Origin: DASXHY01 sp035606845
GTDB lineage: Bacteria > Verrucomicrobiota > Verrucomicrobiia > Limisphaerales > DASXHY01
Direction: 5' to 3'
Assembly (NCBI GenBank): GCA_035606845.1
Contig: DATNEA010000047.1
Location: 144,434 to 208,433, forward strand
DNA length: 64,000 bases
The notes beneath the pieces are model-generated. The model saw only the letters and a program-made list of their open reading frames with translations, ran no database searches and was not told the DNA's origin. The translations under genes and the position numbers were made by a program. Below, one piece after another: positions 14,597-26,100 of this stretch (position 1 is its first letter; each line of letters starts with the position of its first letter).

Positions 14597-17074
14597 TTAC
14601 GGCACCACCACGGCGCGATAGAAGCGGCTCATGTAATTGCTCGCTGCCGGGTCAACAAAGTTGATCGGCGGCGTGCCCGTGTAGACGTTCACCCAATTGG
14701 TGCTGAACAGGTTGCTGTTCGCCTGGATGACCACCGTCAGACCGGCGGCGACCGGGCCGGGTATGGAAATCTGGAAGGTCTTGTTGCTGCTCAGGAATTG
14801 CGGCGTCAGCGAGAAGGTCAGCGGTACGACGCTCACGTTTGTTGAAGCGACATCATCATCCGGATTCGGGTCCGGCGTTCCGGCGCTCACCGTTGCCAGG
14901 TTCGCGAAGCTGCCGAAGCTGTCGGGTTGAACTGTCAGCACCAATTCAGCACCCGAACCGACCGCCAAATCCCCAACATTCCAGTTCAAAGTGGCACCGA
15001 CCCGGTTGACCGAACCCTGGGTTGTGTTGGTCCCGACGATGGTCGTGCCCAAAGGCAGTTGGTCGGCTACGAGCACATTGGTTGAAATCGAGGGACCATA
15101 ATTCGTGACTGTCACAAAGAAAGTGACTGGCTGGCTTGAGATTGCCGTCGAATTTGTTGTCGTTATCAGCACTTCATTGTCACCCGACGTCCCGATTGTA
15201 TCTGCGGTCGTGAGCGAAAGGATCCATCCGTTGCCGACAATACCTCCGCTGATCGGGGCGTCATCCTGGAAGAACAATTCCCACGCGCCGTTCGGGTTCC
15301 CTCCGCTGACCGAAGCCATAGTTGTGCCGTAGGGCGGCGGCGGCGGCGAAATGTGGGTTACCGGGGTATTCAGCGCCAGAAGAGCATTGATCAAATTCGT
15401 GCCATTGGGAGTGCCCAACCCCGTGCAAAGGTCGTAACCACGCGCGGCAAAAAACAAATTCGGGCTGCCACCCCAAGTATTGCCTCCGGTGGTGACGTCG
15501 TGAAAACAAGTGCTATAAAGCGAAGCATTAGTCGCAATCCCGTACAGTGCAGGGTTCAAGAAGCCAACCGGCGGCTGGCCATTAAGCGCGGCCTGCTCAT
15601 TGATTAATGCGGCAAAACCACCCCACAGCGGCGACGCGCAACTCGTGCCCACAAAAATCCCCGCCTGACCGTTGCCAAATATGACAAAGACATTGTCCCC
15701 GGTAAGCGCCACGTCGGGGAAATCGCGCTTCGAGTTCGACCCGCCACGAGTGGTCATACTAATATTCGTCTGCCAGGAAGGTATGGCAAAAAATGGGCTG
15801 ATCCCCCCGCTGCTCCCTTCGGGAGGACTCGCAGAGGGAGTAAAGTTCCAGACCGTTTCAGAATTATAAGTCGAACCGCTATCCGTGGTGAGGGTGGTAC
15901 CGCCCACGCTTGTAACATTCGGACTATCTGACGGGAAAGGGACGACGCCCAGGAATGCATCAGAATCGCCAGATGCATTGAAGTAGGTTTGGCCCTGGAC
16001 AGCCATTTGTTGGAAAATTTGCTCTGCCGCCAAATCCGGATTAAAAGTACCACCGCCCCACGAAGAACTGACCTGTTTCGCCAGATTATCATCGGCGATA
16101 GCGTTCAGCATATCTTCCCACGGAGCCGCAAGCGGGGCTTCATAGACATAAATGTTGTCCACTCCTGGCGCCATCGAAAGGACCATTTCGATATCCAGCG
16201 ATACCTCGTCGACTCCCGGTCCAGGCACCGGAACACCTCCATCCACCGGCACAACAACAACATTAGGCACCTTGCCCGTCAATCCGATTTGCGCCTCGTA
16301 GGCCGCAATATCAGAAGCGAAAAATCCGTCAAATTGCACCAGCGCTACATTCTGGCCTGCTCCCGTCAGGGTTGTTCCGGGTATATAAGCCCTGCGAAAA
16401 TCGTTGCCTTGATAGGAACCTTGAGGACCCGAACCAACATTGGGACTCGCAGCCTTCGCTTTCACTTTGGTTTTGCCATCAGGCATAGGGACCAGAGTCT
16501 TCAAGTGCGAATCCGCATGAGGAATGGAATAATTATTCAATCCGCTGACCTGGTAAATGGGCAGACTCGCGTCAACCACCGGATCCTTATCCGGCGCGAA
16601 GAACGTCCGGTTTTCCGTGGGATGCTGATAGGTCCGCAGGGTGACCTGGAACGCATTTTCAATATCCGCAGCCTTGCCCCGCACCGTCAAGACCAGCCGG
16701 TTGGCGTGCTTGTGAACGATTTCCAGGTGGTGCGCCGCAGCGAAATCGATGACCTGCTGATATTGCTTTTTCGTGGGACCGAACAGGTCCGTGAATTGGG
16801 CGGGTGTCAAGTAATGATGATAATTCTGGCTATTCGGATCCGACTGGTCGTGTATCAGATTGGTCAGCGCTTCCCGGTTTCTCAGGGGCAGGCTGATGGC
16901 GATCTCCATTGTTTTCGCGGAATCAAACAATCCGTTGGGATGAACCAGCCCGCGGCTCACCGGCGGTGGAACCTCATTGCGCAACGCCACGGTCCCGGGC
17001 GCCGCCAAACTTGAGAACACTGTGACGCCCGACAACACCACGCCGAGGCCAATTGCTAGTAAATCCTTCCGCAT
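14597..17074 (-). CDS. Secreted S53 (sedolisin/kumamolisin) protease with acquired P-domain half and DUF11 tail
   Basis: About 825 residues from ATG 17074 (MRKDLLAIGLGVV signal peptide). It has a Pro-kumamolisin activation domain (LTPAQFTDLFGPTKKQY), then the catalytic domain with DEVSLDIEMV (Glu and Asp four apart), SSWGGG and GTSCASPLWGG (nucleophile Ser). GYDLCTGLGTPNG is the calcium-site end. After ALNTPVTHI the sequence abruptly becomes SPPPPPYGTTMASVSGGNP, the second half of a proprotein-convertase P-domain. A DUF11 domain (VTFFVTVTNYGPSISTNVLV) and a final beta domain follow. That tail appears to belong to the upstream giant gene. Confidence 0.88.
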   Translation of the reverse strand: MRKDLLAIGLGVVLSGVTVFSSLAAPGTVALRNEVPPPVSRGLVHPNGLFDSAKTMEIAISLPLRNREALTNLIHDQSDPNSQNYHHYLTPAQFTDLFGPTKKQYQQVIDFAAAHHLEIVHKHANRLVLTVRGKAADIENAFQVTLRTYQHPTENRTFFAPDKDPVVDASLPIYQVSGLNNYSIPHADSHLKTLVPMPDGKTKVKAKAASPNVGSGPQGSYQGNDFRRAYIPGTTLTGAGQNVALVQFDGFFASDIAAYEAQIGLTGKVPNVVVVPVDGGVPVPGPGVDEVSLDIEMVLSMAPGVDNIYVYEAPLAAPWEDMLNAIADDNLAKQVSSSWGGGTFNPDLAAEQIFQQMAVQGQTYFNASGDSDAFLGVVPFPSDSPNVTSVGGTTLTTDSGSTYNSETVWNFTPSASPPEGSSGGISPFFAIPSWQTNISMTTRGGSNSKRDFPDVALTGDNVFVIFGNGQAGIFVGTSCASPLWGGFAALINEQAALNGQPPVGFLNPALYGIATNASLYSTCFHDVTTGGNTWGGSPNLFFAARGYDLCTGLGTPNGTNLINALLALNTPVTHISPPPPPYGTTMASVSGGNPNGAWELFFQDDAPISGGIVGNGWILSLTTADTIGTSGDNEVLITTTNSTAISSQPVTFFVTVTNYGPSISTNVLVADQLPLGTTIVGTNTTQGSVNRVGATLNWNVGDLAVGSGAELVLTVQPDSFGSFANLATVSAGTPDPNPDDDVASTNVSVVPLTFSLTPQFLSSNKTFQISIPGPVAAGLTVVIQANSNLFSTNWVNVYTGTPPINFVDPAASNYMSRFYRAVVVP

Positions 17075-17172
17075 AAAAACTGAACGTATTTGGGTTTGCA
17101 CTCCGGACCGGGCAGCACCCGAACGGTCCCCGGAGCTTTTATGAAAATTTCTTTGAATCGTTTTCATGTGGC

Positions 17173-20100
17173 TCAGGGGAAGACGGGCACCGGCAGATAA
17201 GCCGTTGGCTTGTTGGTTCCGGAGGTAATCTGTCCCGACTGCGGCAGGCTCGTGCCGGCCGCGTCGTCAAAGGTCAGGTTCACGTTGGTAATCGAATTCT
17301 GGCCGCCGGCGTGCGCCATGAACAGCGTGTCGTGCTGATCCGGCGCCACCAGCAGGCCATCGATGTCCTGCGGCGAACCGTGCGCCAGGTTGGTCAGCGT
17401 AATCGTGGCCTTCAAGACCTGGCCGACCAGGTTGCTCACATTGATGGTCGAGGGATACGGCGACGCGATGGCGTGGTCGTTGATGATAATTGTGCTGCCA
17501 TTGGTGAAGGTCGTCGTGGCCGAACCCAATTGGAACCCGAACACCGCCGTTCCGATATTCGTCGTGTTGTCCTGCAACTGGAACGTGGCGACAATCTGCT
17601 GTCCGTTCGTGCCCATGGCGGTGAACGTGAACGGCCGCGAGACCGAGTGGCTGTTCGCCACCAGCGGACCATAGGTCTGTGTCGCCGGAGTCGGCGAAGG
17701 TGTCACGCCGCCGCCCGCGTTGAGCGTCGCGATGAGGTTGCCGACGTTCAAGCCGCCGGCGTCGCGGAAACCGAAGAGGACCGTGACCGTTTCATTGGAA
17801 TCAATCACGTCATTCGGCGCGCCCGCGCCGGATTCCGAAACCAGCGCCGCGCCGGCCGGAATGACCGCGCTGCCGCTGGTGTCATGGATCGTGAGTGTCG
17901 CCGCGCTCGGCGCGCTCAGGATGCTGTTGCTCGGGCTGAGCAACTCCAGCAGCACCGTCTTGTTCGGTTGCACCACCGTGGTATCGATAATCTGCACCGA
18001 GAAGCTCTGGTTCGTCACACCGTTGGTGAACACCAGCGTGCCGTTCGTGGCAAAGTAATGCACGCCGTCAATCGCCGTGCCGTTCGTGGCCAGGAAATCC
18101 ACCGTGGCCAGCGAGTTGGTCAAGCCGCTGCGGAACACGTTGATCGTGGCCAGGCCGTCGGTCTTGTTCACCGAATACGTCGCCTTCGAAAACTTGAAGC
18201 CGGAGGTCGCATCGATGATTTGCACCACCTGATTGCTGGGCGCCACGAGATGACCCGGACCCGTCGGGTTCTGCAGGTGGATGCTGAAGTCGCGTTCGCC
18301 CTGGGCGGAGACCTTGTTGATGATCGGCACAATGAACGTATTTGTCCCATTGCCGTTCGTGAACACCAGCGTGCCGCTGGTCGCCAGATAATCCACGCCC
18401 GCCACCGCCGTGCCGTCAGCGGTCGCATATTGCACTGACAGTGGAACCGTGTTGGAGTCGATGATTGGCGGTTCGACACTGGGATTATTGCACACCACCG
18501 TGATGAGCGCCTGGCCGGCGTCGCGGCGCACGACAATCGAGGTGTTCGTGAAGCTGATGCCGGCATCCGCATCCTGGATAATGATCGTATTCGTGCTCGG
18601 GAAAGCCAGTTGCGAACCGAGCGAGCTCGCGTTGGTGGAGAGTGCCACCGTGAAGAACAGGTCACCCGTCACCTGAGGATCATCCACGATCGGGACCACA
18701 ATCGATTTCAGCGTCTGGCCCGGACCGAAGGTCAACGAACCGGAAGACCCGATATAGTTGGCGCCCGACACCGCGGTGCCGTCCGCCATGGCGTAATTGA
18801 CCGAGGATGAAACATTCGTCGCGCCGATGCGGATGACGTTGACCGAGACCTGGCCGGCCGTTTCACGCACCGTGTTGGTCTGGTTTTGAAACGCGAAACC
18901 ATTGTCGTTGTCGTTGATGAAAACCATGGCGTTGCTCGGAGACGCCAGGGTCGTGCCCGAACCGGCATCGGTGACCAGCGACACGCCGAAGTTCACCATT
19001 CCCTGCGCCACGCTGTTATCCACCAACGGAATCGTGAACGACCGGTTGGTCTGCCCGTCAGAGAAGGTCAAACTGTTGCTGACCGAGATGTAATTCAAGC
19101 CCGGCAGCCCAGTGCCCGGAGTCGTGTAATAGAAGGTCGAAATCGATCCGGACGAACCGCCCGTGCGAACGACCGTTACCACGGCGCCCGGGTCGCCTTC
19201 ATTCGCGAAGAAATTTGTCGTGGCGAAGGACAACTTGCCGGGTGCGAACGTGGTGTCCTTGATGGTTAGCACCGCGTTGGACGGGTCGGCGATGGTGGCA
19301 TTCAGGATGTTGCTGATGACCATCGTTACCGTCTGGTCGCCCTCCACAAGGCCATTGTTAGTGATGCCCACCAGCACTGTCTTGGAAATGTCGCCCGGAT
19401 TGAACGTCACAATGGCGTTGGTCGGCGTGTAATCCGTTCCGATAAGCGCCGTGCCGTTCGTCGTGGTTGCGAAGCCCACGGTTTCTGAGTTGCCGATGCC
19501 GCCCTGGCGCGAAAGCGTGATCGTCGCAAAACCGGTCGGAACATTCTTCGCGACCTGGAAGGCCGGCGACGAGAAGCTGATGGTGCTGTCGGTGTTGATA
19601 ATGGTCAGCACCGCGTTGGTCTGGTCACCCAACTCCGTGCCGGGGCTCGGGTTGGACAACGACAGATCCACCGTCTTGTTCGTCGTAATCACTTTGTCGT
19701 CCAGAATGGGCACAAACACCTGCTCGAGCACTTCGCCCGGCGGGAAGGACACATTGGTCACGACCGTGATGTAATTGGTGTTCGGCCCCGCCGTATCCGG
19801 CGTGGTCGAGAACTGGACGGAAACGTTGCCGCTGCCGTCCAGGTTCGGGCCGCTCGAACCACCCGTGCGCCGGATGGTAATCGCCGCCTGCAATCCATCT
19901 TCATTCACCTGGTAAACCGGCGACGTGAATTCAAACGCCCCCGAACCAGTGTCGGACCCGCCATAAATTCTGGCCAGGTAGGGTTGCGGCTGATCGTTAT
20001 ATTGGGTGAAGCCGCCGCCAATCAGGATCATCTGGTCCGCCGGCTGAATCACCACCACATCCACATCACCATTGGCGCCGTCGCCGAAGTTGATCATCGG

Positions 20101-23100
20101 GTCCGTCGCGCCGGTCGGCATCAATCGGGTGATATGCGGACGAGTCACGCCATTCGCCGTCAGGAACTGGCCGCCCACCACAATCCGGTTGTCCGATTGG
20201 ATCGCGATCGAGTCGACGGTATCCGAGAAGCTGGGCGCCAGCGCAGCCGCGAAGGCCGTGTCCACCGTGCCGTTCCCGCTCACACGCGCCACGCGGACGG
20301 ACGAAATGCCGTTGACATTCAGGAACTCGCCGCCCAGCAAGGCGGCATCGTCGTTTTGGATGGCGAGCGCGCGCACGATCCCGTCCGCGTCGACCACGAA
20401 ATTCGTGTCCAGCGAACCATCCGCATTCAACCGCGCCACGTTGGTCTGGTTCACGCCGTTGACCGTCGTGAAGCTGCCGCCGATGAGCACCTTGCCGGCA
20501 TAGATGGAGTTCTCCGGGTAGACCGCGATGGCATAGACGGTGCCATTCACGCCGGTGCTGAGGAAGGAAGGATCGGGCACGCCATTGTTGGCGAGCCGGA
20601 CGATGCCGGGGTGCGCGGCGCCGCCGAAGGTGGTGAATGCGCCACCCGCATAAATCAGCCCCGAGCTGTTCGTGGACGCCTCCGCGATCGCGAACACGGA
20701 ATTGTCCGCACCCGCGCCTGGATTGAACGTCGTGTCCAGCGTGCCATCGACCGCCAGGCGCGCCATGCGGGTCCGCGCCACTCCGTCCACCGTGGTGAAC
20801 GAGCCGCCCACGAGAATATTGCCGTCGCCCTGCACGGCCGCCGAGAACACGGAACCGTCCGCGCCCGACAGTCCGCTCATGAAAATGGTATCGAGCGTGC
20901 CGTCGCTGTTGAACCGGGCGACATGGCTCCGAGGCAGGCCGTTGACGGTCGTGAAATTGCCGCCGGCGATGATCTTGCCATCCGGCTGCAGGCTGATCGC
21001 CAAAACCGACCCGTTGAGGCCCTGCTGGTTGAAAGTCACGTCTCCGTTGCCGGGCGGGCGGTTAAAGGATTGCGCATCCAGGATATCGACCTGCGCCGTC
21101 GCGGGCGAACCCAGCAATGCGCCCCCGCTCGGATTGGACAAGGTCACATTGAAGAAGAACGGCTGCACGTTGGTAACGCCGTCGTCCTTGATGCCCACGG
21201 TAAAGCTGGCCGCAAGCTGGCCCGGAGCAAACGTCAGGGTTCCGTTCGTGGCCACATAATTGGCGCCGGCCACTGCCGAGCCGTCCGAGGTCGCGAAGTT
21301 CACCGTCGCATTGCCGAGTGACGATGAAGTGCGGGTGACCGTAATGGTGGCGAATCCATTCGTCGCTTCGTTGACGACGTAACTCGGCGCGCTCAACTGA
21401 TAGATGCCGTAATTGTTGTCGTTATCAATTGTCACCGTCGCATTGGTGGCCGTGCCCAGAATCATGGAATCGCTCGTGCCATTGAGCAGCGGGTTCACCA
21501 GGCTCAAATAGAATGTCTTCGCGCCGCCCAATAGCCCGTTATTGATCAGCGGAATCGTTACTGTGCGGGACGTGGCGTCGCCGCTGTTCCAATGCAGCGT
21601 TGCGGTCGTGTTCACGAAATCCGTGCCGGCCACGGCGGTGCCGTTGGAGGTCACGACCTGGATATCGAGCGTGCCTTTGTCGCCCACATTGCGATTGACC
21701 GTCACTTGCACCGCGCCCGCGTTCAGGTTGGTGACGTAGTTCGTCGAATCAAAGTTCAGGAAGCCCTGGAAGTTCGGATTGATGATGCGCAGCACGGCGT
21801 TGGATAGGCCGATCTGTGCGCCCACCGGAAAATGCGTCAGATTCAAGTTCACGGTCTTCTCGATCGAACTGATATAATTGCTCTGGGTGATTTGGACATT
21901 GAATGTCTTCACGACCTCACCGTTGGCAAACGTGAGCGTGCCGCTCGTGTCGGTATAATCGACGCCCGCGATCGTGTTCGACCCCGCGCTGGTGAAGTAA
22001 TCAACCGAGACCGGGCCTAAATCCTGGGCGTTCGTCCGCATCACACTGATGACGCCGGATACGCTGCCGATATAAGTGGGTGCAGTGAACCCGAACGTGC
22101 CCGGTTTCTTGGTGTCATCCACGATGTTAAATGGCGCAAAGGTCCGGCCCAAAGCCACGCCCAACGGGATGTTTTCACCGCCCAGATAAAACTGGTCAAC
22201 GCCGCCCGGGTTGGACAATTGGAATTGCGCGTTCGCGTTGCCCGTGGCGCCGGAATTGACGCCGACCAGCACGCTTTGCGCGCCGTTGATCCCGAGCGAC
22301 CACTGGTTGCCGAAACTGTCATTCATGACCGTGTTCGTGCCCCACAAACCGTCGCTGTGCATGCGCGTGTCCGTGCCGAAAATTTGCCCCCAGTATTGCC
22401 ACTGGATCGGATAAATCGGCGCCATGGCGTAATAGGTGAAATCCTGCACCGGCTGCGCGCTGATCGGCACCACCGAGAAATTCGCCGAGCCGTAACCCAG
22501 CGAACCATTCGTGCGCGTCAGCAATCCGTAAATAAATCCCTGCAGTTTCGAGGCCGGATAGCTTGAGTTGGCCAATCCAATGTTGCCGGGCCCGGGAGTC
22601 GAACCGCCAATCAAGCGGGCGACGTTGAACCGGTTGCGCACGCCATCGCGCTGTTTCGGCTCGGTATAAGCCCATGGATTGAGCGGTTCCGGCCGCTCGT
22701 TCACGTCAAACTGGCCGCCGCCAACCTGCGAAAAGAAGCCGCCGATCATCACATTGCCATCGGTCTGCACGTCGGAGGCAAAAACCGCATTCAGGCGATC
22801 GCCAAAATTCAACCGCGGCAAACCGGCAAATTGATTGTAGGCCGTGTCCAGGAAGCTGGTGTCGAGCGAACCATCCGCGTTCAAACGCGCGAAACCGAGG
22901 CGATGCGTGCCGTTGTAAATTGAGAACGGCCCGCCAACATAAATCATGTCATTGTTGGTGGTGAACACTTGATTTCCGGCGACGGTGTTCGTGATGATCC
23001 CGGCGGGAATATAATGCAGGTGATAAACGCCACCGTCGGTTCCCGTTCCGCAGAAGAATCCATTGTCGACGGTGCCATCGGTATTCAAACGCGCAATATG

Positions 23101-26100
23101 GCCCAGCGCCTGGCCGTTGACCGAGGTGAAATCGCCGCCCAGAATGACCTTGCCGTCCGATTGCATTGCCAGCGCGCGCACGCGCCCATTGGCGCCGCTG
23201 CCGGGATCAAAGGTCGTATCCAGCGAACCATTGATCAGCAGCCGGGCAATATGATCCTGCCCCAAAACTCCGCCTGCCGCCGTGAAATCACCGCCCACCG
23301 CCAGCAAGTCGCCGCCAAAACTCTGAACGTTGGCCGCCATTGTCCAGGCGACGCCCGGTGTGCCGTTGCCTGGATTCACGACAATTTCAACCGTGTTCAA
23401 CGTCAGCCCATTTGTCGGGCCGAACGGGATCACGACCTCGCCGGCGCCGCCTATCAGACCCGAGTCATAAATCAGTGCTCCCGTAGCTACCGAGCCGTAA
23501 TAGACCCGCACCTCGTTGGGGGCGGTCTGGTTGGTGAAATCAAGCGTCACCTGGCCCGCGGGCGCGCCCACATTCACGATGTTGGTGTACTCCGGATCCG
23601 CGCCGTTGGTGCTGATCAGGGTGGATGTCGGGGGCAACGGTCCCAGCGCATACACCGGCCCGTTCAAAGCATTCCCCGAAGTATAAGTCGTGTCGACCGT
23701 GCCATCCGGATTCAAGCGCGCGATGTAATTGCGCGCGGTGCCATTGAAGAATGTGAAATCGCCGCCCAGGATGATCTTGCCGTCCCCGCGCAGGAAAATG
23801 GAGCGGACGATCCCGTTCGCGCCCGTTCCGGTTGCCTCCCGGAAGGAAGAATCAACGGAGCCATCCGGGTTGAGACGGATAATATTGCCGCAGAACTGCC
23901 CGTTGAATGAGGTAAAGCTGCCGGCCACCAGGACTTTGCCGTCCGGCTGCACCGCCAGCGCGCTCACGAAATCACCGCCCGTGATATTGATGCCATCGCC
24001 CGGATCAAAGGTCGTATCCAGTTCGCCCGAGGTGTCAATCCGCGCGATGCCGTGGCGTGAGGCGCTGTTGTAAGTCGCAAAATTGCCGCCGATGATGGTC
24101 ATGTTGTCCGGTTGCACAACCAGCGCATTGACCTGGCTGCCGAACTCCGTGCCGGGCGTTTCTCGCGGCGTCGCGCCGACCAGATTTCCGTTGACCGGAG
24201 GTATGATGTCCAGGCTGAAGTCCGGATTGTAGTATTCGTCCACCGAGCCGGCCGGCGGATCGTTGTCGTCGAACATGATTGTCACCGTCGCTTCACCCAC
24301 CATGCCGACCGGCACCGGATGCTTCGGATCGCCCTCCAAGTCGTAAAGGGTGATTCGAAAATCCTCGTTAAATTCCGGGATGTTGTCGTTGTTGATGGTA
24401 AACGTGATGGGCTTGGGATCAAAATCCTTGGAACCCCAGGTCAGCGTGCCGCTTTCGCTGCCGCTGAAATCAGACGGGTCGCGGCCCAGGACTTTCGCGT
24501 CGTTGACGGGGGTGGGCGTCGCATAATCAGAGCCGGGCTGGAGCGGGAAAAATACATTGGCGCCGATCGCCGTGCTTTGATCATCCAAAGGCTCGGTGTT
24601 AATGCGATAGAAGCAGCTCGCGGCGTCTTGATTGGTGCCCGAACGGTTCACATAAATTGTGATTTGCGCATTCCGTCCGCCGCTGGTGTAATAATCCGAT
24701 ATATCTTCAGGAATGCGATAGTCGGTTTTCATGAAGTTGAACATCGCATTCGAGGATTGCAGACTATATTCGGTGTTGGTAAAAACGTTCGTCGTGCCCG
24801 CGTTCGGATCGATATTCGTGACGACCGAAAATCCAACCGCCGGCCCCCTCGGGTCAATGTCCAAATCCAGGATTCGCACCAGGGCCACGGAATCCACCGG
24901 ATCCAGCCTGGGCTGGGAAACAATCGGGTTTTCCGACGGGCCAAGCTGCGGATTGAAAAGAACGATTCCAAAATCGCGGTTCGGCTGCGCTACGCCCAGG
25001 TCATCCTGAATGGGAATGACGATTGTCTTGCTCATTTCGAAGTCATTGAAGGTCAGCGTGCCGGACACAGGCGTGTAATCCACGCCCCCAATGGCCGGGG
25101 CGTCGCCACCCAAAGAAAGTGGATTTCCATCACCGGTGAGGATCCCGCTGTTCGTATCATAGGAGTAATGGCTCGAAAGCATGTTGCCATCGACTGTCTT
25201 GTAGCCAATCGTCACCTGCCCCGATGAACCCGCCACGCGGGTCACCGTCACCAGCACGCCAGGCACTGCAAAATTGTAAACTGAGTTTTCGGTGGTGGCG
25301 AGGTTGGGCGCCAAGCCTGACCGGAAGCCAGTGGACTCCGATTCCGCGGCTTGATAAAGCAACATGCCGGAAACACCGGAGCCGCTATCACGGGTTTCTG
25401 AAGCAAAACGAAACACACCCGCCGAGTGAAACGCCCAGTTGAGCCGGTAGGGGCCCGTGTTCGGTGGAAATCCGCCCGTGAACTTGCCGCCGACGACGAA
25501 ATAGTAAGTCACACCCAGCTTGGCGTTGAACCGCAACCCGCTCGCTCCGCTGAACGGTGTGGTGATCAGGGGATATCCAATGAAGGGCTGGTTAACGATC
25601 TGAGACCCATTGCCAAAAGGCAGGGGAGGAATCGGATCGGTCGGCCCGAGCAGCAGAGTTCCAGGCGAAGGAGGGATGTTCGTGTTATCAACGGGAAGCA
25701 GCATGTCGTTTTCCTGGGCAAGCTGCCCCAGGCCCGGCTCGGGAAAAGTGATGAACAGATCGTCGTTCGCCGCCACTTGTGCCAGCGAGCCGACGGAGTT
25801 TCCTGTGTAAACCGCCAGCACCGTGTCAAACGTGGTGCCGATCGTGTCCACCTCCACTTCCCCGTCCGCCGGCGCCGTCCATTTGTACCAAACCGTGGCT
25901 GTCGGCGCGAAGCCCGCATGCGTGGGCTCACCCAATTCGGAGGTCGCTCCCGTGCTGCTGTTGGAAACCGAACCCCACATTGCCGAGGGATCGAGGACCG
26001 TCGCGCTGGCAAAATTGTCGTTGGCCGGGGCCGGCTGCGCCAGGGCCTGCGTCACTCCCAGCGCCACAAACGCCATCACTGCCAAACCAAACAGACTCCG

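Noticed and set aside
17311..25227. Several long plus-strand open frames (370-445 codons) opposite the giant gene
   Set aside because: They are Arg/His/Gln-rich mirror images of the Calx-beta and delta-60 repeats and have no start context or recognisable fold.
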